From JALOOE01 sp964423545 (GTDB taxonomy: Bacteria; Chloroflexota; Anaerolineae; CG2-30-64-16), in NCBI GenBank assembly GCA_964423545.1, contig CAYRFV010000101.1, positions 1 to 17,529 on the forward strand: 17,529 bases of DNA, in the 5' to 3' direction. Shown piece by piece: positions 1-7,495 of the stretch (the first letter of the stretch is position 1; every line of letters begins with the position of its first letter). The notes under the pieces were generated by a model. That model saw only the letters and a list, made by a program, of their open reading frames with translations, searched no databases and was not told where the DNA came from. The translations under genes and the position numbers were made by a program.

Positions 1-1
1 C

Positions 2-1765
2 TTCTACGAAGCGTTCTCCTACGCGCCGGAAACGCCTCCCGCCGAACTGCCGGAACGTCCCGGCGCCCGATCACCGATCCTTACGTTCCTGCTCTATGCG
101 GGCATCGGCGCGATCATTACGCTGATCCTCACCTGGAACTACCTCATCAATCAGACCGGCGCCCAGGATCCGTTCGGCATCCTCTGGAGCGCGTTCACCC
201 AGCGCACGGATCCCGATCTCTTCCGGGTTGTGCAGTCGCCCATGATGCTGATGCTGTTGGTGTTCACCTGGGTGGTCGGCGGGCTGCTGGCGGTATGCGA
301 AAACACCCACCTGCTGCCGCCTCGGCGCAGTGCGGGCTGGGCCGCCAATGCCGGAATCTATGCAGCGACCGTCGTCGGGGTGTGGCTGGTGTTCGGCTTG
401 CTCTATGCAAGCCGTCTCACCTTGCAGGGGCTGAGCGGCATCAACGTGCTGCGCCACATCGCCCAACACATTGTCTTCTTCGATCTCTTCCTGTTCGTGC
501 TCACCGCCGTGCTGGCAGCGACTCTCTGGTTCGGCGACATGCGGCCGCGACCGCCGCGCTTCAGCGAAGGGACGCCGGTTGTGCCGCTCCTGGGGGGCGC
601 GGGCGCAGCACTGCTGGCGCTGCTGGTCATCGTCAATATCAACATCCAGACGGTCCAGGCGGACACCTTCTATAAGCAGGGACTGGCGTACGAAAACGCT
701 GGCTCCTGGGAAGGCGCTGCGATCCTGCACAATGAGGCCGCGAACCTCGAGCCGGCCGAAGATTACTACTACCTGTTCCTGGGGCGTGCGCTGCTGCAGC
801 TGGCAGGCGCGCTCCCTGCCGGGAACGCCACGCTGCCCAGCGAAGTCGCCAGGCTTTCGCCTGACGAGCTGCTGAGAGTGGTCGAGCGCGGACTGCGCAG
901 CCGCAATCGCGAAGACATGATGCGCGCCAGCTTTGCAGCGCTGCTGGCCGCACAAAAGCTCAATCCCCTCAACACCGATCACAGCGCGAACCTGGCCCGC
1001 CACAATCGCTCGTGGGCTTTCACCGAGGCGCTGGGGCCGAACGATGCGCCGACCAACGCGCTGCTGCGCGAGCTGGCTGTCACCCAGGCCAAGGGTGTGG
1101 ACCTTAACAAGCTGCAGCAAGCGGAACGCTACTACCGCGCCGCTGTTGCACTCAGCCCCCAGAATGCCGGACTGCTGAATGAGCTGGCGACTACGCAGTT
1201 CATCAAGGGCGACACCGAAGCCGCGCTCGCTTCTCTCACACGCGCTGAGGAGATCGATCCGATCTTCAGCCAGACGCACATCTTGCGGGGCGATATGCTG
1301 GCGACGCTGGGTGATCGGGCGGGCGCGTTGGCGGCGTATCGCAGGGGCGCTGAACTGGCCGCCACGGATCCGGGTGTGCTGAGTGCAGTAGGAGTGTACA
1401 GTGCACAGACGGGAGACAGCGCCGGCGCGTTGGATGCGTTCAAGCGCTTGGCCGATCTCCAGCTCTCGGGGCTCACCAGCACCGAGAAGGCGGTCAAGGA
1501 CTTGGATGCGCTAGTGAGCCGGCTCGGCGGTTACAGCGCCGTCCAGCAGACGGCCTCTCAGCGCCGGGAAGCGCTGCAGGCCAGCATCGCCAGCCTGCGC
1601 TCGCAGGTGCACCTGACCTATCGCAACATCGCGTTGGTGGCACGCGATGCTGGCTTGCAAGCAGAAGCGCTTCAGGCTGCGCGCAGTGCGCTCAGCTACG
1701 CGTCGGATGCCGAGCGGCCCACTGTCGAGGCACTGATCGCCGATCTCCAGAATCCGAAAAAGTAG
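2..1765 (+). CDS. Polytopic membrane protein with C-terminal TPR repeats (5'-truncated; possibly O-antigen ligase/polymerase-like)
   Basis: The reading frame is open from base 2, so the gene starts before the window and the GTG at 230 is not its start. The visible 587 residues hold five hydrophobic segments at about 26-48, 81-99, 117-136, 157-176 and 196-214. A soluble C-terminal half from about 221 follows, made of TPR-like helix pairs (for example around 295-380, with repeated Ala/Leu/Tyr spacing and 'A..LSPQNA..LNELA' and 'A..A..IDPIFSQ' units). A membrane part followed by TPRs, next to a WecA-type transferase 5 bases downstream, fits an O-antigen ligase/polymerase-like envelope polysaccharide protein. 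The catalytic membrane loop would lie outside the window, so the function is inferred. Another TPR-bearing membrane protein is equally possible. No signal of frame damage is seen. Confidence 0.8.
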   Translation, partial: FYEAFSYAPETPPAELPERPGARSPILTFLLYAGIGAIITLILTWNYLINQTGAQDPFGILWSAFTQRTDPDLFRVVQSPMMLMLLVFTWVVGGLLAVCENTHLLPPRRSAGWAANAGIYAATVVGVWLVFGLLYASRLTLQGLSGINVLRHIAQHIVFFDLFLFVLTAVLAATLWFGDMRPRPPRFSEGTPVVPLLGGAGAALLALLVIVNINIQTVQADTFYKQGLAYENAGSWEGAAILHNEAANLEPAEDYYYLFLGRALLQLAGALPAGNATLPSEVARLSPDELLRVVERGLRSRNREDMMRASFAALLAAQKLNPLNTDHSANLARHNRSWAFTEALGPNDAPTNALLRELAVTQAKGVDLNKLQQAERYYRAAVALSPQNAGLLNELATTQFIKGDTEAALASLTRAEEIDPIFSQTHILRGDMLATLGDRAGALAAYRRGAELAATDPGVLSAVGVYSAQTGDSAGALDAFKRLADLQLSGLTSTEKAVKDLDALVSRLGGYSAVQQTASQRREALQASIASLRSQVHLTYRNIALVARDAGLQAEALQAARSALSYASDAERPTVEALIADLQNPKK

Positions 1766-1770
1766 GGACC

Positions 1771-2769
1771 ATGGCGACGTACTTACTCATTGTGGCCAGC
1801 GCGCTCTTCCTGGCCGTCACAGTCACTCCATTGGCGCGCCGGATCGCCTATCGCGCCGGCATGATCGATCAGCCGGCGGCGCGCAAGCAGCACGCCATCC
1901 CGACACCCCTTCTCGGTGGAGCGGCCATCTACCTGGCGTTTATCATTTCGCTGATCGTTCTCGGAGATCGGTTCTACATCAACCAGGTGGCAAGCATTCT
2001 TCTCGGCGCAACATTTGTCTCTTTCCTGGGACTCTGGGACGATCGCCATCCACTTCGTCCGGGCGTGAAGCTTGCCGGCCAGTTCGTTGCCGCGCTGATC
2101 CTGGTCATCTCGGACGTAAGCGTCAGCGCGACCCCGTGGCCCTGGATGAACATCCTCATCACCCTGGTGTGGGTAGTGGGTATCACCAACGCGGTGAACT
2201 TCCTGGACAACATGGACGGTCTCAGCGCAGGCGTTTCGGGCATTGCCGCCGGTTTCTTCTTGTTGTTCGCCGCCATGAGCCGACAGTACCTGGTAGGTGT
2301 GATGGCTGCCGCACTGCTCGGCGCCTGCATCGGCTTCCTGTTCTACAACTTCAACCCGGCCCGCATCTTCATGGGCGACACAGGCAGCTTGTTCCTCGGT
2401 TTCATGCTCGCAGCAGTCGGCATGAAGCTGCGCTTCCCAGATAATTCGGCCTTCGTCACCTGGATGGTGCCGGTCCTTGTGCTGGCCGTGCCCATCTTCG
2501 ATACGACTCTGATCACCATCTCGCGGCTCCGCCGCGGCCTCAACCCGATGACCACACCGGGCAAGGATCATCTCAGCCATCGACTGGCGCGCATCACCGG
2601 CAGCACGCGCGAGGCTGTGTTGCTCTGTTACCTGCTCGGAGGCATCGGCGGCATGGCCGCGACCTATGTGACTCAGGCCAATGTGCTCGAAGGGTATGTC
2701 GTGGGTCTCGCATTCCTGGTGTTAGCCGTCTATGGAATTTGGCGTCTTGAAAAAGTGCCGCTAAGATGA
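1771..2769 (+). CDS. MraY/WecA-family undecaprenyl-phosphate sugar-1-phosphate transferase
   Basis: This 332-residue integral membrane enzyme should transfer a HexNAc-1-phosphate from a UDP-sugar to undecaprenyl phosphate, the first step of a lipid-linked polysaccharide. Family landmarks are in order: Asp-Asp at 90-91 after a membrane helix (GLWDD), NAVNFLDNMDG at 140-150 with the nucleophile/magnesium aspartates, FMGDTGS at 200-206, and a histidine loop GKDHLSH at 264-270. The histidine loop and the length resemble WecA/TagO more than peptidoglycan MraY, which normally sits in the dcw cluster. About ten hydrophobic segments are visible. The ATG follows the previous stop by 5 bases, so the two are probably co-transcribed. 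uppS, which makes its lipid carrier precursor, lies later in the window. The exact sugar cannot be told from sequence. Confidence 0.92.
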   Translation: MATYLLIVASALFLAVTVTPLARRIAYRAGMIDQPAARKQHAIPTPLLGGAAIYLAFIISLIVLGDRFYINQVASILLGATFVSFLGLWDDRHPLRPGVKLAGQFVAALILVISDVSVSATPWPWMNILITLVWVVGITNAVNFLDNMDGLSAGVSGIAAGFFLLFAAMSRQYLVGVMAAALLGACIGFLFYNFNPARIFMGDTGSLFLGFMLAAVGMKLRFPDNSAFVTWMVPVLVLAVPIFDTTLITISRLRRGLNPMTTPGKDHLSHRLARITGSTREAVLLCYLLGGIGGMAATYVTQANVLEGYVVGLAFLVLAVYGIWRLEKVPLR

Positions 2770-2805
2770 GCGGACTGGCAGCAAGCTCAAGAAATGGAGT
2801 ATTCT

Positions 2806-4173
2806 GTGAACAGACAAGCCTATCTGGTGCTCGTGGTTACGATGTTCGCAATCCTCGTCGCGGCGGCCTGCGTTCCCGCGACGCCACCGGTCGCGCCGAT
2901 CAGTGCACCCGCGGCCGCAGCCCCCAGTGCGACGCCAGCGACCAAGGCGGCAGCGCCCGCGGCGCCCGCCGTTGCGGCCGTTCCGGTCCCGCCGGCTGAC
3001 AACAGCCGCCCCCTCGCCAAGCTGTCGCCTGCGGAGCGCAATGCGCGTTTCAGCGCAGCCGCGCCGGCATCGATCAAGCCGAACGCGATCTACCAGGCGA
3101 CCATCGTCACGGACAAGGGCAATATTGTCGCCGAGCTCTACCCCGATGCGCCGCAGGGCGTCAACAACTTCGTCACCCTGGCGCAAAACGGTTATTATGA
3201 TGGTCTGACCTTCCACCGCGTCGAACCCGGGTTCGTCATCCAGGGCGGCGATCCAAAGGGAGACGGAACGGGCGGCCCCGGTTACACCATCCCGGCAGAA
3301 ATCAAACACACACATGCCCGGGGCGCCCTGGCCTGGGCTCGCACGGGCGACCAGGTGAATCCCACGCGTGCGTCCAGCGGCAGCCAGTTCTACGTCACGC
3401 TGCAAGAGACGCCGTTCCTCGACGGGCAGTACAGCGTCTTCGGCCAGGTGATCTCCGGCTTGGAGGTCGTCGACAAGATTGCGATGGGCGACAAGATCCA
3501 GCGCATCGACATCAAGGAAGCAGCCGCATCGCAGCTGCCGACGCCGATGCCGCCGACTCCCACCCCCCTGCCCAAGGCGCCCAAATCTCAAGATGGCCGG
3601 CCGTTGGCGGCTGTGCCCGTGGCCGAGCGCGAAGGGTACTTCAACACTGCACCTGAGGTGACGATCAACGCATCCGCAAGCTACACGGCCACCATCAAGA
3701 CCCCGCAGGGTGACGTGGTGGTCGCGCTCGATGCCAACACCGCACCCAACGCCGTCAACAACTTCATCACCCTGGCAAATCTGGGCTTCTACGACGGCAT
3801 GCCGATCGCATTCACCGATCCGACCCTCTATGTGGTGTCCGGATCCCCGGCCAGTCGGCCGGATAGCGACGTGGGGTACGCGCTCGAACCTGAGTTTGGG
3901 AGGCAAAGCGCCGCTGGAGTCTCCGGAAGCCAGGTCGTCACCGAGACGGTCGCCCCGAAGGTGATCACCGGGACCGTCGCTATGTACCCCAGCTTCGATC
4001 AACTGACTGGCGATATCATGGCGAGCGGCAGCCAGTTCTTCATCTCGTTTACCGAGGTCGAGGACAACCAGACCCCTCTGAGTCTGTTGGGCAAGGTCAT
4101 CAGCGGCCTGGATATTGCATCCAAGCTGACCGTCAGCGATACGCTGACTTCTATCACTGTTGTGGGGAAATAA
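2806..4173 (+). CDS. Cyclophilin-type peptidyl-prolyl isomerase lipoprotein with two cyclophilin domains
   Basis: I place the start at GTG 2806 because GGAG at 2796-2799 lies 6 bases upstream; an in-frame ATG at 2794 would overlap this site. The 455-residue product begins with a short basic stretch, a hydrophobic segment and a lipobox-like AAAC ending at Cys22, so it is probably exported and lipid-anchored. An Ala/Pro-rich linker runs to about residue 66. Domain 1 (about 94-238) has the cyclophilin signature: FHR with Arg138, GFVIQGGD with Phe143 and Gln146, and GSQFY at 192-196. A Pro-rich linker leads to domain 2 (about 291-455), which keeps the fold landmarks (APNAVNNF, GSQFF, LGKVISG) but replaces FHR with IAF and so lacks the catalytic Arg. 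Each domain is preceded by the same short module (RPLA...AER...). The likely role is folding of exported proteins. Confidence 0.9.
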   Translation: MNRQAYLVLVVTMFAILVAAACVPATPPVAPISAPAAAAPSATPATKAAAPAAPAVAAVPVPPADNSRPLAKLSPAERNARFSAAAPASIKPNAIYQATIVTDKGNIVAELYPDAPQGVNNFVTLAQNGYYDGLTFHRVEPGFVIQGGDPKGDGTGGPGYTIPAEIKHTHARGALAWARTGDQVNPTRASSGSQFYVTLQETPFLDGQYSVFGQVISGLEVVDKIAMGDKIQRIDIKEAAASQLPTPMPPTPTPLPKAPKSQDGRPLAAVPVAEREGYFNTAPEVTINASASYTATIKTPQGDVVVALDANTAPNAVNNFITLANLGFYDGMPIAFTDPTLYVVSGSPASRPDSDVGYALEPEFGRQSAAGVSGSQVVTETVAPKVITGTVAMYPSFDQLTGDIMASGSQFFISFTEVEDNQTPLSLLGKVISGLDIASKLTVSDTLTSITVVGK

Positions 4174-4176
4174 GGC

Positions 4177-4665
4177 ATGCCAATGGCACAGCGCTATTCG
4201 AAGCCGTTCGATCTGAAGATCGACCCGACGAAGAAATACAAGGCAAGCATCGAGACGAATCGCGGCGTCATCGTGCTGAGCTTCTACGCCGCCCAGGCGC
4301 CGCGCACCGTCAACAACTTCGTCTGCCTGGCCCAGGACGGCTTCTACGATGGGATTACGTTCCATCGGGTGATCAAGGACTTCATGATCCAGGGCGGCGA
4401 TCCGACCGGCACCGGGCGCGGCGGTCCTGGCTTCAACTTCAAAGATGAGTTCGATCCCAAGCTAAAACATGACCGTCCGGGCGTGCTCTCGATGGCCAAC
4501 GCCGGACCGAACACGAACGGCAGCCAGTTCTTCATCACGCACGTGGCGACGCCGTGGCTCGATGGGAAGCACAGCGTTTTCGGGCAAGTGATCCAGGGGC
4601 AGGACGTAGTGAACGCGATCGAGCAAGGCGACGTCATGCTGTCGGTGCGCATTACGGCGGAGTGA
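4177..4665 (+). CDS. ppiB: Cytoplasmic cyclophilin-type peptidyl-prolyl cis-trans isomerase
   Basis: This 162-residue protein is one complete cyclophilin domain with no signal peptide, close in length to bacterial PpiB. It catalyses cis-trans isomerisation of X-Pro bonds. All active-site landmarks are present: FHR with Arg64, DFMIQGGD with Phe69, Met70 and Gln72, NGSQFFIT at 114-121, PWLDG with Trp127, and His132. It follows the two-domain lipoprotein by 3 bases, and its N-terminal lead-in (YSKPFDLKIDPTKKYKASI) resembles the lead-ins of the lipoprotein's domains, which suggests tandem duplication. Two starts are possible: ATG 4177, with GGGG at 4164-4167, or ATG 4183, with AAGG at 4172-4175. 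The difference is two residues. The symbol is by family resemblance. Confidence 0.93.
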   Translation: MPMAQRYSKPFDLKIDPTKKYKASIETNRGVIVLSFYAAQAPRTVNNFVCLAQDGFYDGITFHRVIKDFMIQGGDPTGTGRGGPGFNFKDEFDPKLKHDRPGVLSMANAGPNTNGSQFFITHVATPWLDGKHSVFGQVIQGQDVVNAIEQGDVMLSVRITAE

Positions 4666-4666
4666 C

Positions 4667-5296
4667 ATGGCCACGGAGGTGACGGCGAGCGAAGGGACGG
4701 CCGGTGACGGACAGCGCCGAACCGGCGCAAGCCAGTCGTCAGCGTCGCTGGAGCGCACCCGTCGCGTTCTGGCGGTCCTGCTCGCCGTCATCATCTCTGC
4801 GCTGATCATCCTCTTCCGTGACCGGTTGGCCGGCCTGGGAGCCTATGGCTACCCAGGCCTCTTTCTGATCAACGTCTTCACCAGCGCAACGATCATCTTG
4901 CCGATGCCAGGCCTGGCCCTGGCATTTGCCGCCGGTGCCACGCTGAATCCATTCCTGGTGGGGCTGGCGATGGGCAGCGGCGCAGCCGTGGGCGAGCTGA
5001 CCGGATACCTGGCGGGCTACGGCGGGCAGGGATTGGTCGAAAACAACCCGGGGTACGTCAGGATCGTGGGATGGACCCGGCGTTACGGTCTGTGGGTTGT
5101 CTTTGTCCTGGCGCTGCTCCCAAATCCGTTCTTCGACATCGTCGGTATGGTGGCGGGTCTGCTGCGCATCCCTGCCTGGCGCTTTCTGCTGGCTTGCTGG
5201 AGCGGAAACGTCATCAAAGCAACGACGGTCGCCTTGATCGGTGCGGAGGCCATCGCGCGCATCAGCCCGCTGCTGGAGCGGTGGCTGACCAGGTGA
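4667..5296 (+). CDS. VTT-domain (DedA/SNARE-associated-like) membrane protein
   Basis: The 209-residue protein starts one base after the previous stop codon, which indicates translational coupling. After a polar Ser/Thr/Gly-rich N-terminus of about 30 residues come hydrophobic stretches near 34-50, 63-105 and 140-205. The central block has re-entrant-loop features of the VTT/DedA family: a Pro-containing hydrophobic segment (LPMPGLALAFAAG), a Gly-rich helix with an acidic residue (GSGAAVGELTGYLAGYGG), and a later Arg/Pro patch (RRYGLWVVFVLALLPNPFFDIVGMVAGLLRIP). DedA-family proteins are linked to lipid scrambling and undecaprenyl phosphate recycling, which would suit neighbours acting on that carrier. 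That specific role is inference. The GELTGY variant is closest to YqaA-like members. Confidence 0.85.
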   Translation: MATEVTASEGTAGDGQRRTGASQSSASLERTRRVLAVLLAVIISALIILFRDRLAGLGAYGYPGLFLINVFTSATIILPMPGLALAFAAGATLNPFLVGLAMGSGAAVGELTGYLAGYGGQGLVENNPGYVRIVGWTRRYGLWVVFVLALLPNPFFDIVGMVAGLLRIPAWRFLLACWSGNVIKATTVALIGAEAIARISPLLERWLTR

Positions 5297-5375
5297 CCCG
5301 CGACGCGCGAGGATTCACGCGCGATTCCTTGCGAAGCTGACCTCACTCATCATTCAGGGCGCCCATCCACCCGCC

Positions 5376-5849
5376 ATGAACAACTCGCTCGACGCGCTTC
5401 TCGTCTTCGCGATGCTGTCCTGTCTCCAGCTTTGGGGCGGTGCGGCTATCGGCGCAGGGATTGCCGGACGGAGCATATTGCCCATCTTGTGGGGCGGACT
5501 GGTCGGCGGTGCACCGCTGTACCTCGGCATCGAACGTGGCATCGCGCTCGATGCATGGGGGGGTCTGCTGTGGCAGATTGCCTGCCTCATGGCCGCGGGC
5601 CTGGCGGTGGGACTGAGACTGTCGAGAGTGCGCGCCGTCTTCTTGCATCCCGGCATGAATACCTTGATGATCGGCACGTTCATGATGGCGGCCGGGGCCG
5701 TGGCGGGCGCACTTCTGTTTCGAGCCGGTTCCGAATTCCTCTCGCTTCTTGCAGGCGGCCTGCTCTTCCTGTTCGGCGCCCTATGGTTCGGCAGCGGCAT
5801 CCAGCAGCTGCGGGCAGCCGGCCGGGGGCGCAAGATCGATGGCCGATAG
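5376..5849 (+). CDS. Small membrane protein of unknown function
   Basis: I do not recognise a family. The 157-residue product has about four or five hydrophobic segments: roughly 5-28, 32-52, 58-80, 96-118 and 121-142. Small residues (Gly, Ala) are abundant and the C-terminus is basic (RAAGRGRKIDGR). The ATG at 5376 has no good Shine-Dalgarno sequence, so the start is uncertain, but the coding-like composition and the fit between the upstream VTT gene (79-base gap) and rnz (50-base gap) support a real gene. The long competing frame beginning at 5432 on the same strand is the artificial upstream extension of rnz. Function, substrate and topology cannot be stated. Confidence 0.65.
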   Translation: MNNSLDALLVFAMLSCLQLWGGAAIGAGIAGRSILPILWGGLVGGAPLYLGIERGIALDAWGGLLWQIACLMAAGLAVGLRLSRVRAVFLHPGMNTLMIGTFMMAAGAVAGALLFRAGSEFLSLLAGGLLFLFGALWFGSGIQQLRAAGRGRKIDGR

Positions 5850-5899
5850 CCGCTATTTGCATCAGCGGCGCGAGGTGCTGTCTCCCCGATAGGGGCGCC

Positions 5900-6877
5900 A
5901 TGTTCGAGCTCATCTTCCTTGGCACATCCGCCTCTGCCCCATCGATCCAGCGCGGCCTGCCCTCCGCGCTGCTCCTGCATCGCGAGTATCGGTTTCTCAT
6001 CGACTGCGGCGAGGGCACGCAGCGGCAGATCCTGCGCAGTGGCGTCGGCTTCAAGCGACTGGATCGCATCCTGCTGACCCACGGTCACCTGGACCATATC
6101 CTCGGTCTGGGGGGATTGGCGTCGACGTTCGGACGCTGGGAGGCCATCGAGGGGATGGAGATCTACGGCGGGGCGTGGGCGCTTCAGCGCGTGCGCGAGC
6201 TGATGCGGGTCGTCTTCGGCGCCGGTGAAGCACGCATCCGCATGGGCTATCACCCCATCGCACCGGGCGTGCTGCTGGAAGATGACATCTTCCGGCTGCG
6301 CGTCTTCCCCGTAGATCATCGTGGCACCGAAGCGTTCGGTTTCAGCTTCGAGGAGAAGGAGCGCCGGCCATTCCTGGCCGACAAGGCCGAGGCGCTCGGC
6401 GTACCCGCCGGCCCAATCCGCCGCGACCTGGTGGCTGGACGCGCGGTCTCGCTGCCCGACGGCCGAACGATCCGCCCTGACGATGTGTTGGGGCCCGGCG
6501 TCAGCGGAGCGCGCCTGGTGTTCGTCGGCGATGCGGGTCGAGTGGACAACCTGGTGACCGAGGTGGCCGGGGCTGACCTTCTTGCGATCGAGGCGACGTA
6601 CATCGAGGAAGAGCGCAACGTTGCCGCTGCGTTCGGCCATCTCACCGCCGCCCAGGGCGCCTGGCTGGCGCGTACGGCAGGCGTCAAACACCTGGTGCTC
6701 CACCACGTATCGCGGCGCTACAGCAGCAAACAGCTCCTCGACGAGGCTAGCGCGATCTTCCCGGACACCGTGGTCGCCCGGGATTTCGATCTGTTCCGTG
6801 TGGTTAAACAGAGGCCGCTGGAACGCGAAGATGTCCGGCAGCGACCGGGAGAGAATGAGACGGCAAGCAGTGGGTAG
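5900..6877 (+). CDS. rnz: Ribonuclease Z (tRNA 3'-end endonuclease)
   Basis: This 325-residue metallo-beta-lactamase-fold enzyme is expected to cut tRNA precursors after the discriminator base. The start is ATG 5900, preceded by AGGGG at 5891-5895. The frame is open further upstream, but that part has no family match and overlaps the small membrane protein. Metal ligands are visible: THGHLDH with His61, His63, Asp65 and His66, then His140 (PVDH), Asp211 (GDAG) and His247 (GHLT). The block at about 141-199 (AFGF.FEE..RR.F..DKAEALGVP.GP...L..G..V.LPDGR.I.PDDVLGP) is the characteristic RNase Z exosite/linker region and separates it from general MBL hydrolases. N-terminal GTSASAPSIQRG matches the GTSxxxPxxxR start of the family. 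It is the last gene of the first + strand group. Confidence 0.93.
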   Translation: MFELIFLGTSASAPSIQRGLPSALLLHREYRFLIDCGEGTQRQILRSGVGFKRLDRILLTHGHLDHILGLGGLASTFGRWEAIEGMEIYGGAWALQRVRELMRVVFGAGEARIRMGYHPIAPGVLLEDDIFRLRVFPVDHRGTEAFGFSFEEKERRPFLADKAEALGVPAGPIRRDLVAGRAVSLPDGRTIRPDDVLGPGVSGARLVFVGDAGRVDNLVTEVAGADLLAIEATYIEEERNVAAAFGHLTAAQGAWLARTAGVKHLVLHHVSRRYSSKQLLDEASAIFPDTVVARDFDLFRVVKQRPLEREDVRQRPGENETASSG

Positions 6878-6885
6878 ACTGCACC

Positions 6886-6927
6886 CAGCACACGGACCCC
6901 TACAGCCGCGTTGTCGTCCGTTTGCTG
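6886..6927. terminator. Hairpin between convergent rnz and Trm112-family genes
   Basis: CAGCA-c-ACGGAC (6886-6897) pairs with GTCCGT-t-TGCTG (6916-6927): 11 pairs with one mismatch and an 18-base loop. It lies between two convergent stop codons, where it could end transcription from both sides. There is no clean T-run on either side, so it may be a processing or 3'-end-protecting hairpin rather than an intrinsic terminator. Confidence 0.45.
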
Positions 6928-6936
6928 TTCACCCCT

Positions 6937-7182
6937 TCATGGCGCCGGCGGCGGCACCGGCAGATCCTCGACTGCGGTGCTGACCCATTTGTTCCCTGTA
7001 TCGATCAGCATCACCGGGATATCATCGGAGATCGGATACTTGCGCCCGCAGCCGGGTTCCTGGCATATCAGCCAGCTGTTGCGAACCAGTTCCAGGCGCC
7101 CGGGATCGGCGCCGGGACGCCGGGTGGGGCCAGAGACACATGCGGGACAGCGGAGGATAGCCAACAGGTCCTGAGAGATCAT
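6937..7182 (-). CDS. Trm112 family zinc-ribbon protein
   Basis: This 81-residue protein starts at the ATG at 7182 (reading leftward), which has a strong GGAGAAGG site 5 bases upstream. A longer frame to 7293 exists but lacks such a site. The sequence is Trm112-like: MISQDLLAILRCPAC at the start with Cys12 and Cys15, a central strand (GRLELVRNSWLIC) and Cys40...Cys45, then the typical YPISDDIPVML motif. Four cysteines fit one zinc site. Trm112 proteins in eukaryotes and archaea activate methyltransferases; bacterial members are small stand-alone partners of uncertain target. It is transcribed divergently from rpsB and convergently with rnz. The Pro-rich end (VEDLPVPPPAP) is probably disordered. 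Confidence 0.9.
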   Translation of the reverse strand: MISQDLLAILRCPACVSGPTRRPGADPGRLELVRNSWLICQEPGCGRKYPISDDIPVMLIDTGNKWVSTAVEDLPVPPPAP

Positions 7183-7265
7183 GCACACCTTCTCCGGTTC
7201 AGCAAGCGATTCTGGAAGCAGGGTGCGGAGACTGCGACACGATCGGATGTCCCCGCTCCCTCTCA

Positions 7266-7278
7266 AGTATACCATACT
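7266..7278 (-). promoter_or_regulatory. Candidate -10 element for the Trm112 gene inside a small palindrome
   Basis: On the minus strand the hexamer TATACT (7266-7271) is a good -10 box about 80 bases before the Trm112 start. The matching -35 is weak (TTTATG with a 19-base spacer). The hexamer lies in a perfect inverted repeat, AGTAT-ACC-ATACT (7266-7278), which might be an operator. The rpsB promoter lies about 40 bases away on the other strand. Confidence 0.35.
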
Positions 7279-7313
7279 ACCAGGGCGCATCATAAACTCA
7301 CCCGCCTCACAAC

Positions 7314-7342
7314 TTGCCCGCTGCTTCCCTCTATGTTATACT
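7314..7342 (+). promoter_or_regulatory. Sigma-70-type promoter of the rpsB operon
   Basis: TTGCCC (7314-7319) and TATACT (7337-7342) are separated by exactly 17 bases. This is the best promoter-like pair in the 313-base divergent gap 7183-7495. Transcription would start near 7349, giving a leader of about 147 bases before the rpsB GTG. The leader carries the two hairpins listed separately. Confidence 0.75.
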
Positions 7343-7350
7343 CGCCCTTC

Positions 7351-7450
7351 GGGCCAGCCTACGCTGGCCCACATCCTGCACGCCTTCATTTCGGCTGGCC
7401 GTGCCTGCGGAGCGCTTTCATTCCCTCCCGGAGTGATGCGCAGCCGCAGG
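7351..7450 (+). promoter_or_regulatory. Structured 5' leader of rpsB mRNA (two hairpins)
   Basis: Hairpin 1 is perfect: GGGCCAGC (7351-7358), loop CTAC, GCTGGCCC (7363-7370), at the very 5' end of the predicted transcript. Hairpin 2 spans 7404-7450: CCTGCGG pairs with CCGCAGG, GCGC (7412-7415) with GCGC (7438-7441), and TCATTCC (7418-7424) with GGAGTGA (7430-7436, one G-U pair), around loop CTCCC. That is about 18 pairs with two small internal loops. No T-run follows, so it does not look like a terminator. In gammaproteobacteria the rpsB leader is a known target of S2 autoregulation; a similar role here is inference. The Shine-Dalgarno GGAGGG (7483-7488) lies outside both hairpins. Confidence 0.6.
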
Positions 7451-7495
7451 ATTCCAGTGCTCATGAGGCGGAAGCAAAAAACGGAGGGTTGTACT

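Noticed and set aside
71..1279. A 402-codon minus-strand open frame opposite the TPR protein
   Set aside because: Low-complexity Gln/Arg/Glu-rich translation and overlap with a clear membrane/TPR frame; a shadow.
2745..2770. TTGAAA as a -35 box before the cyclophilin lipoprotein gene
   Set aside because: No -10-like hexamer at a suitable distance; the short gap suggests co-transcription with the upstream gene.
2761..4365. A 534-codon minus-strand open frame opposite the two cyclophilin genes
   Set aside because: Its translation is rich in Arg, His, Gly and Asp with no family pattern, the mirror of GC-rich codons in the real plus-strand genes.
5304..5323. CGCGCG...CGCGCG hairpin after the VTT gene
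   Set aside because: Only six self-complementary GC pairs, no T-run, and easily produced by chance in GC-rich sequence.
5432..5899. In-frame upstream extension of rnz
   Set aside because: No similarity to RNase Z, overlaps the small membrane protein in another frame, and AGGGG just before ATG 5900 marks the start.
7183..7293. In-frame upstream extension of the Trm112-family gene
   Set aside because: The family N-terminus (MISQDLLAILRCPAC) starts at 7182 with a strong GGAGAAGG site.
7181..7495. In-frame upstream extension of rpsB
   Set aside because: It runs through the promoter and leader and overlaps the Trm112 start; the GTG at 7496 has a strong ribosome site and a normal S2 N-terminus.
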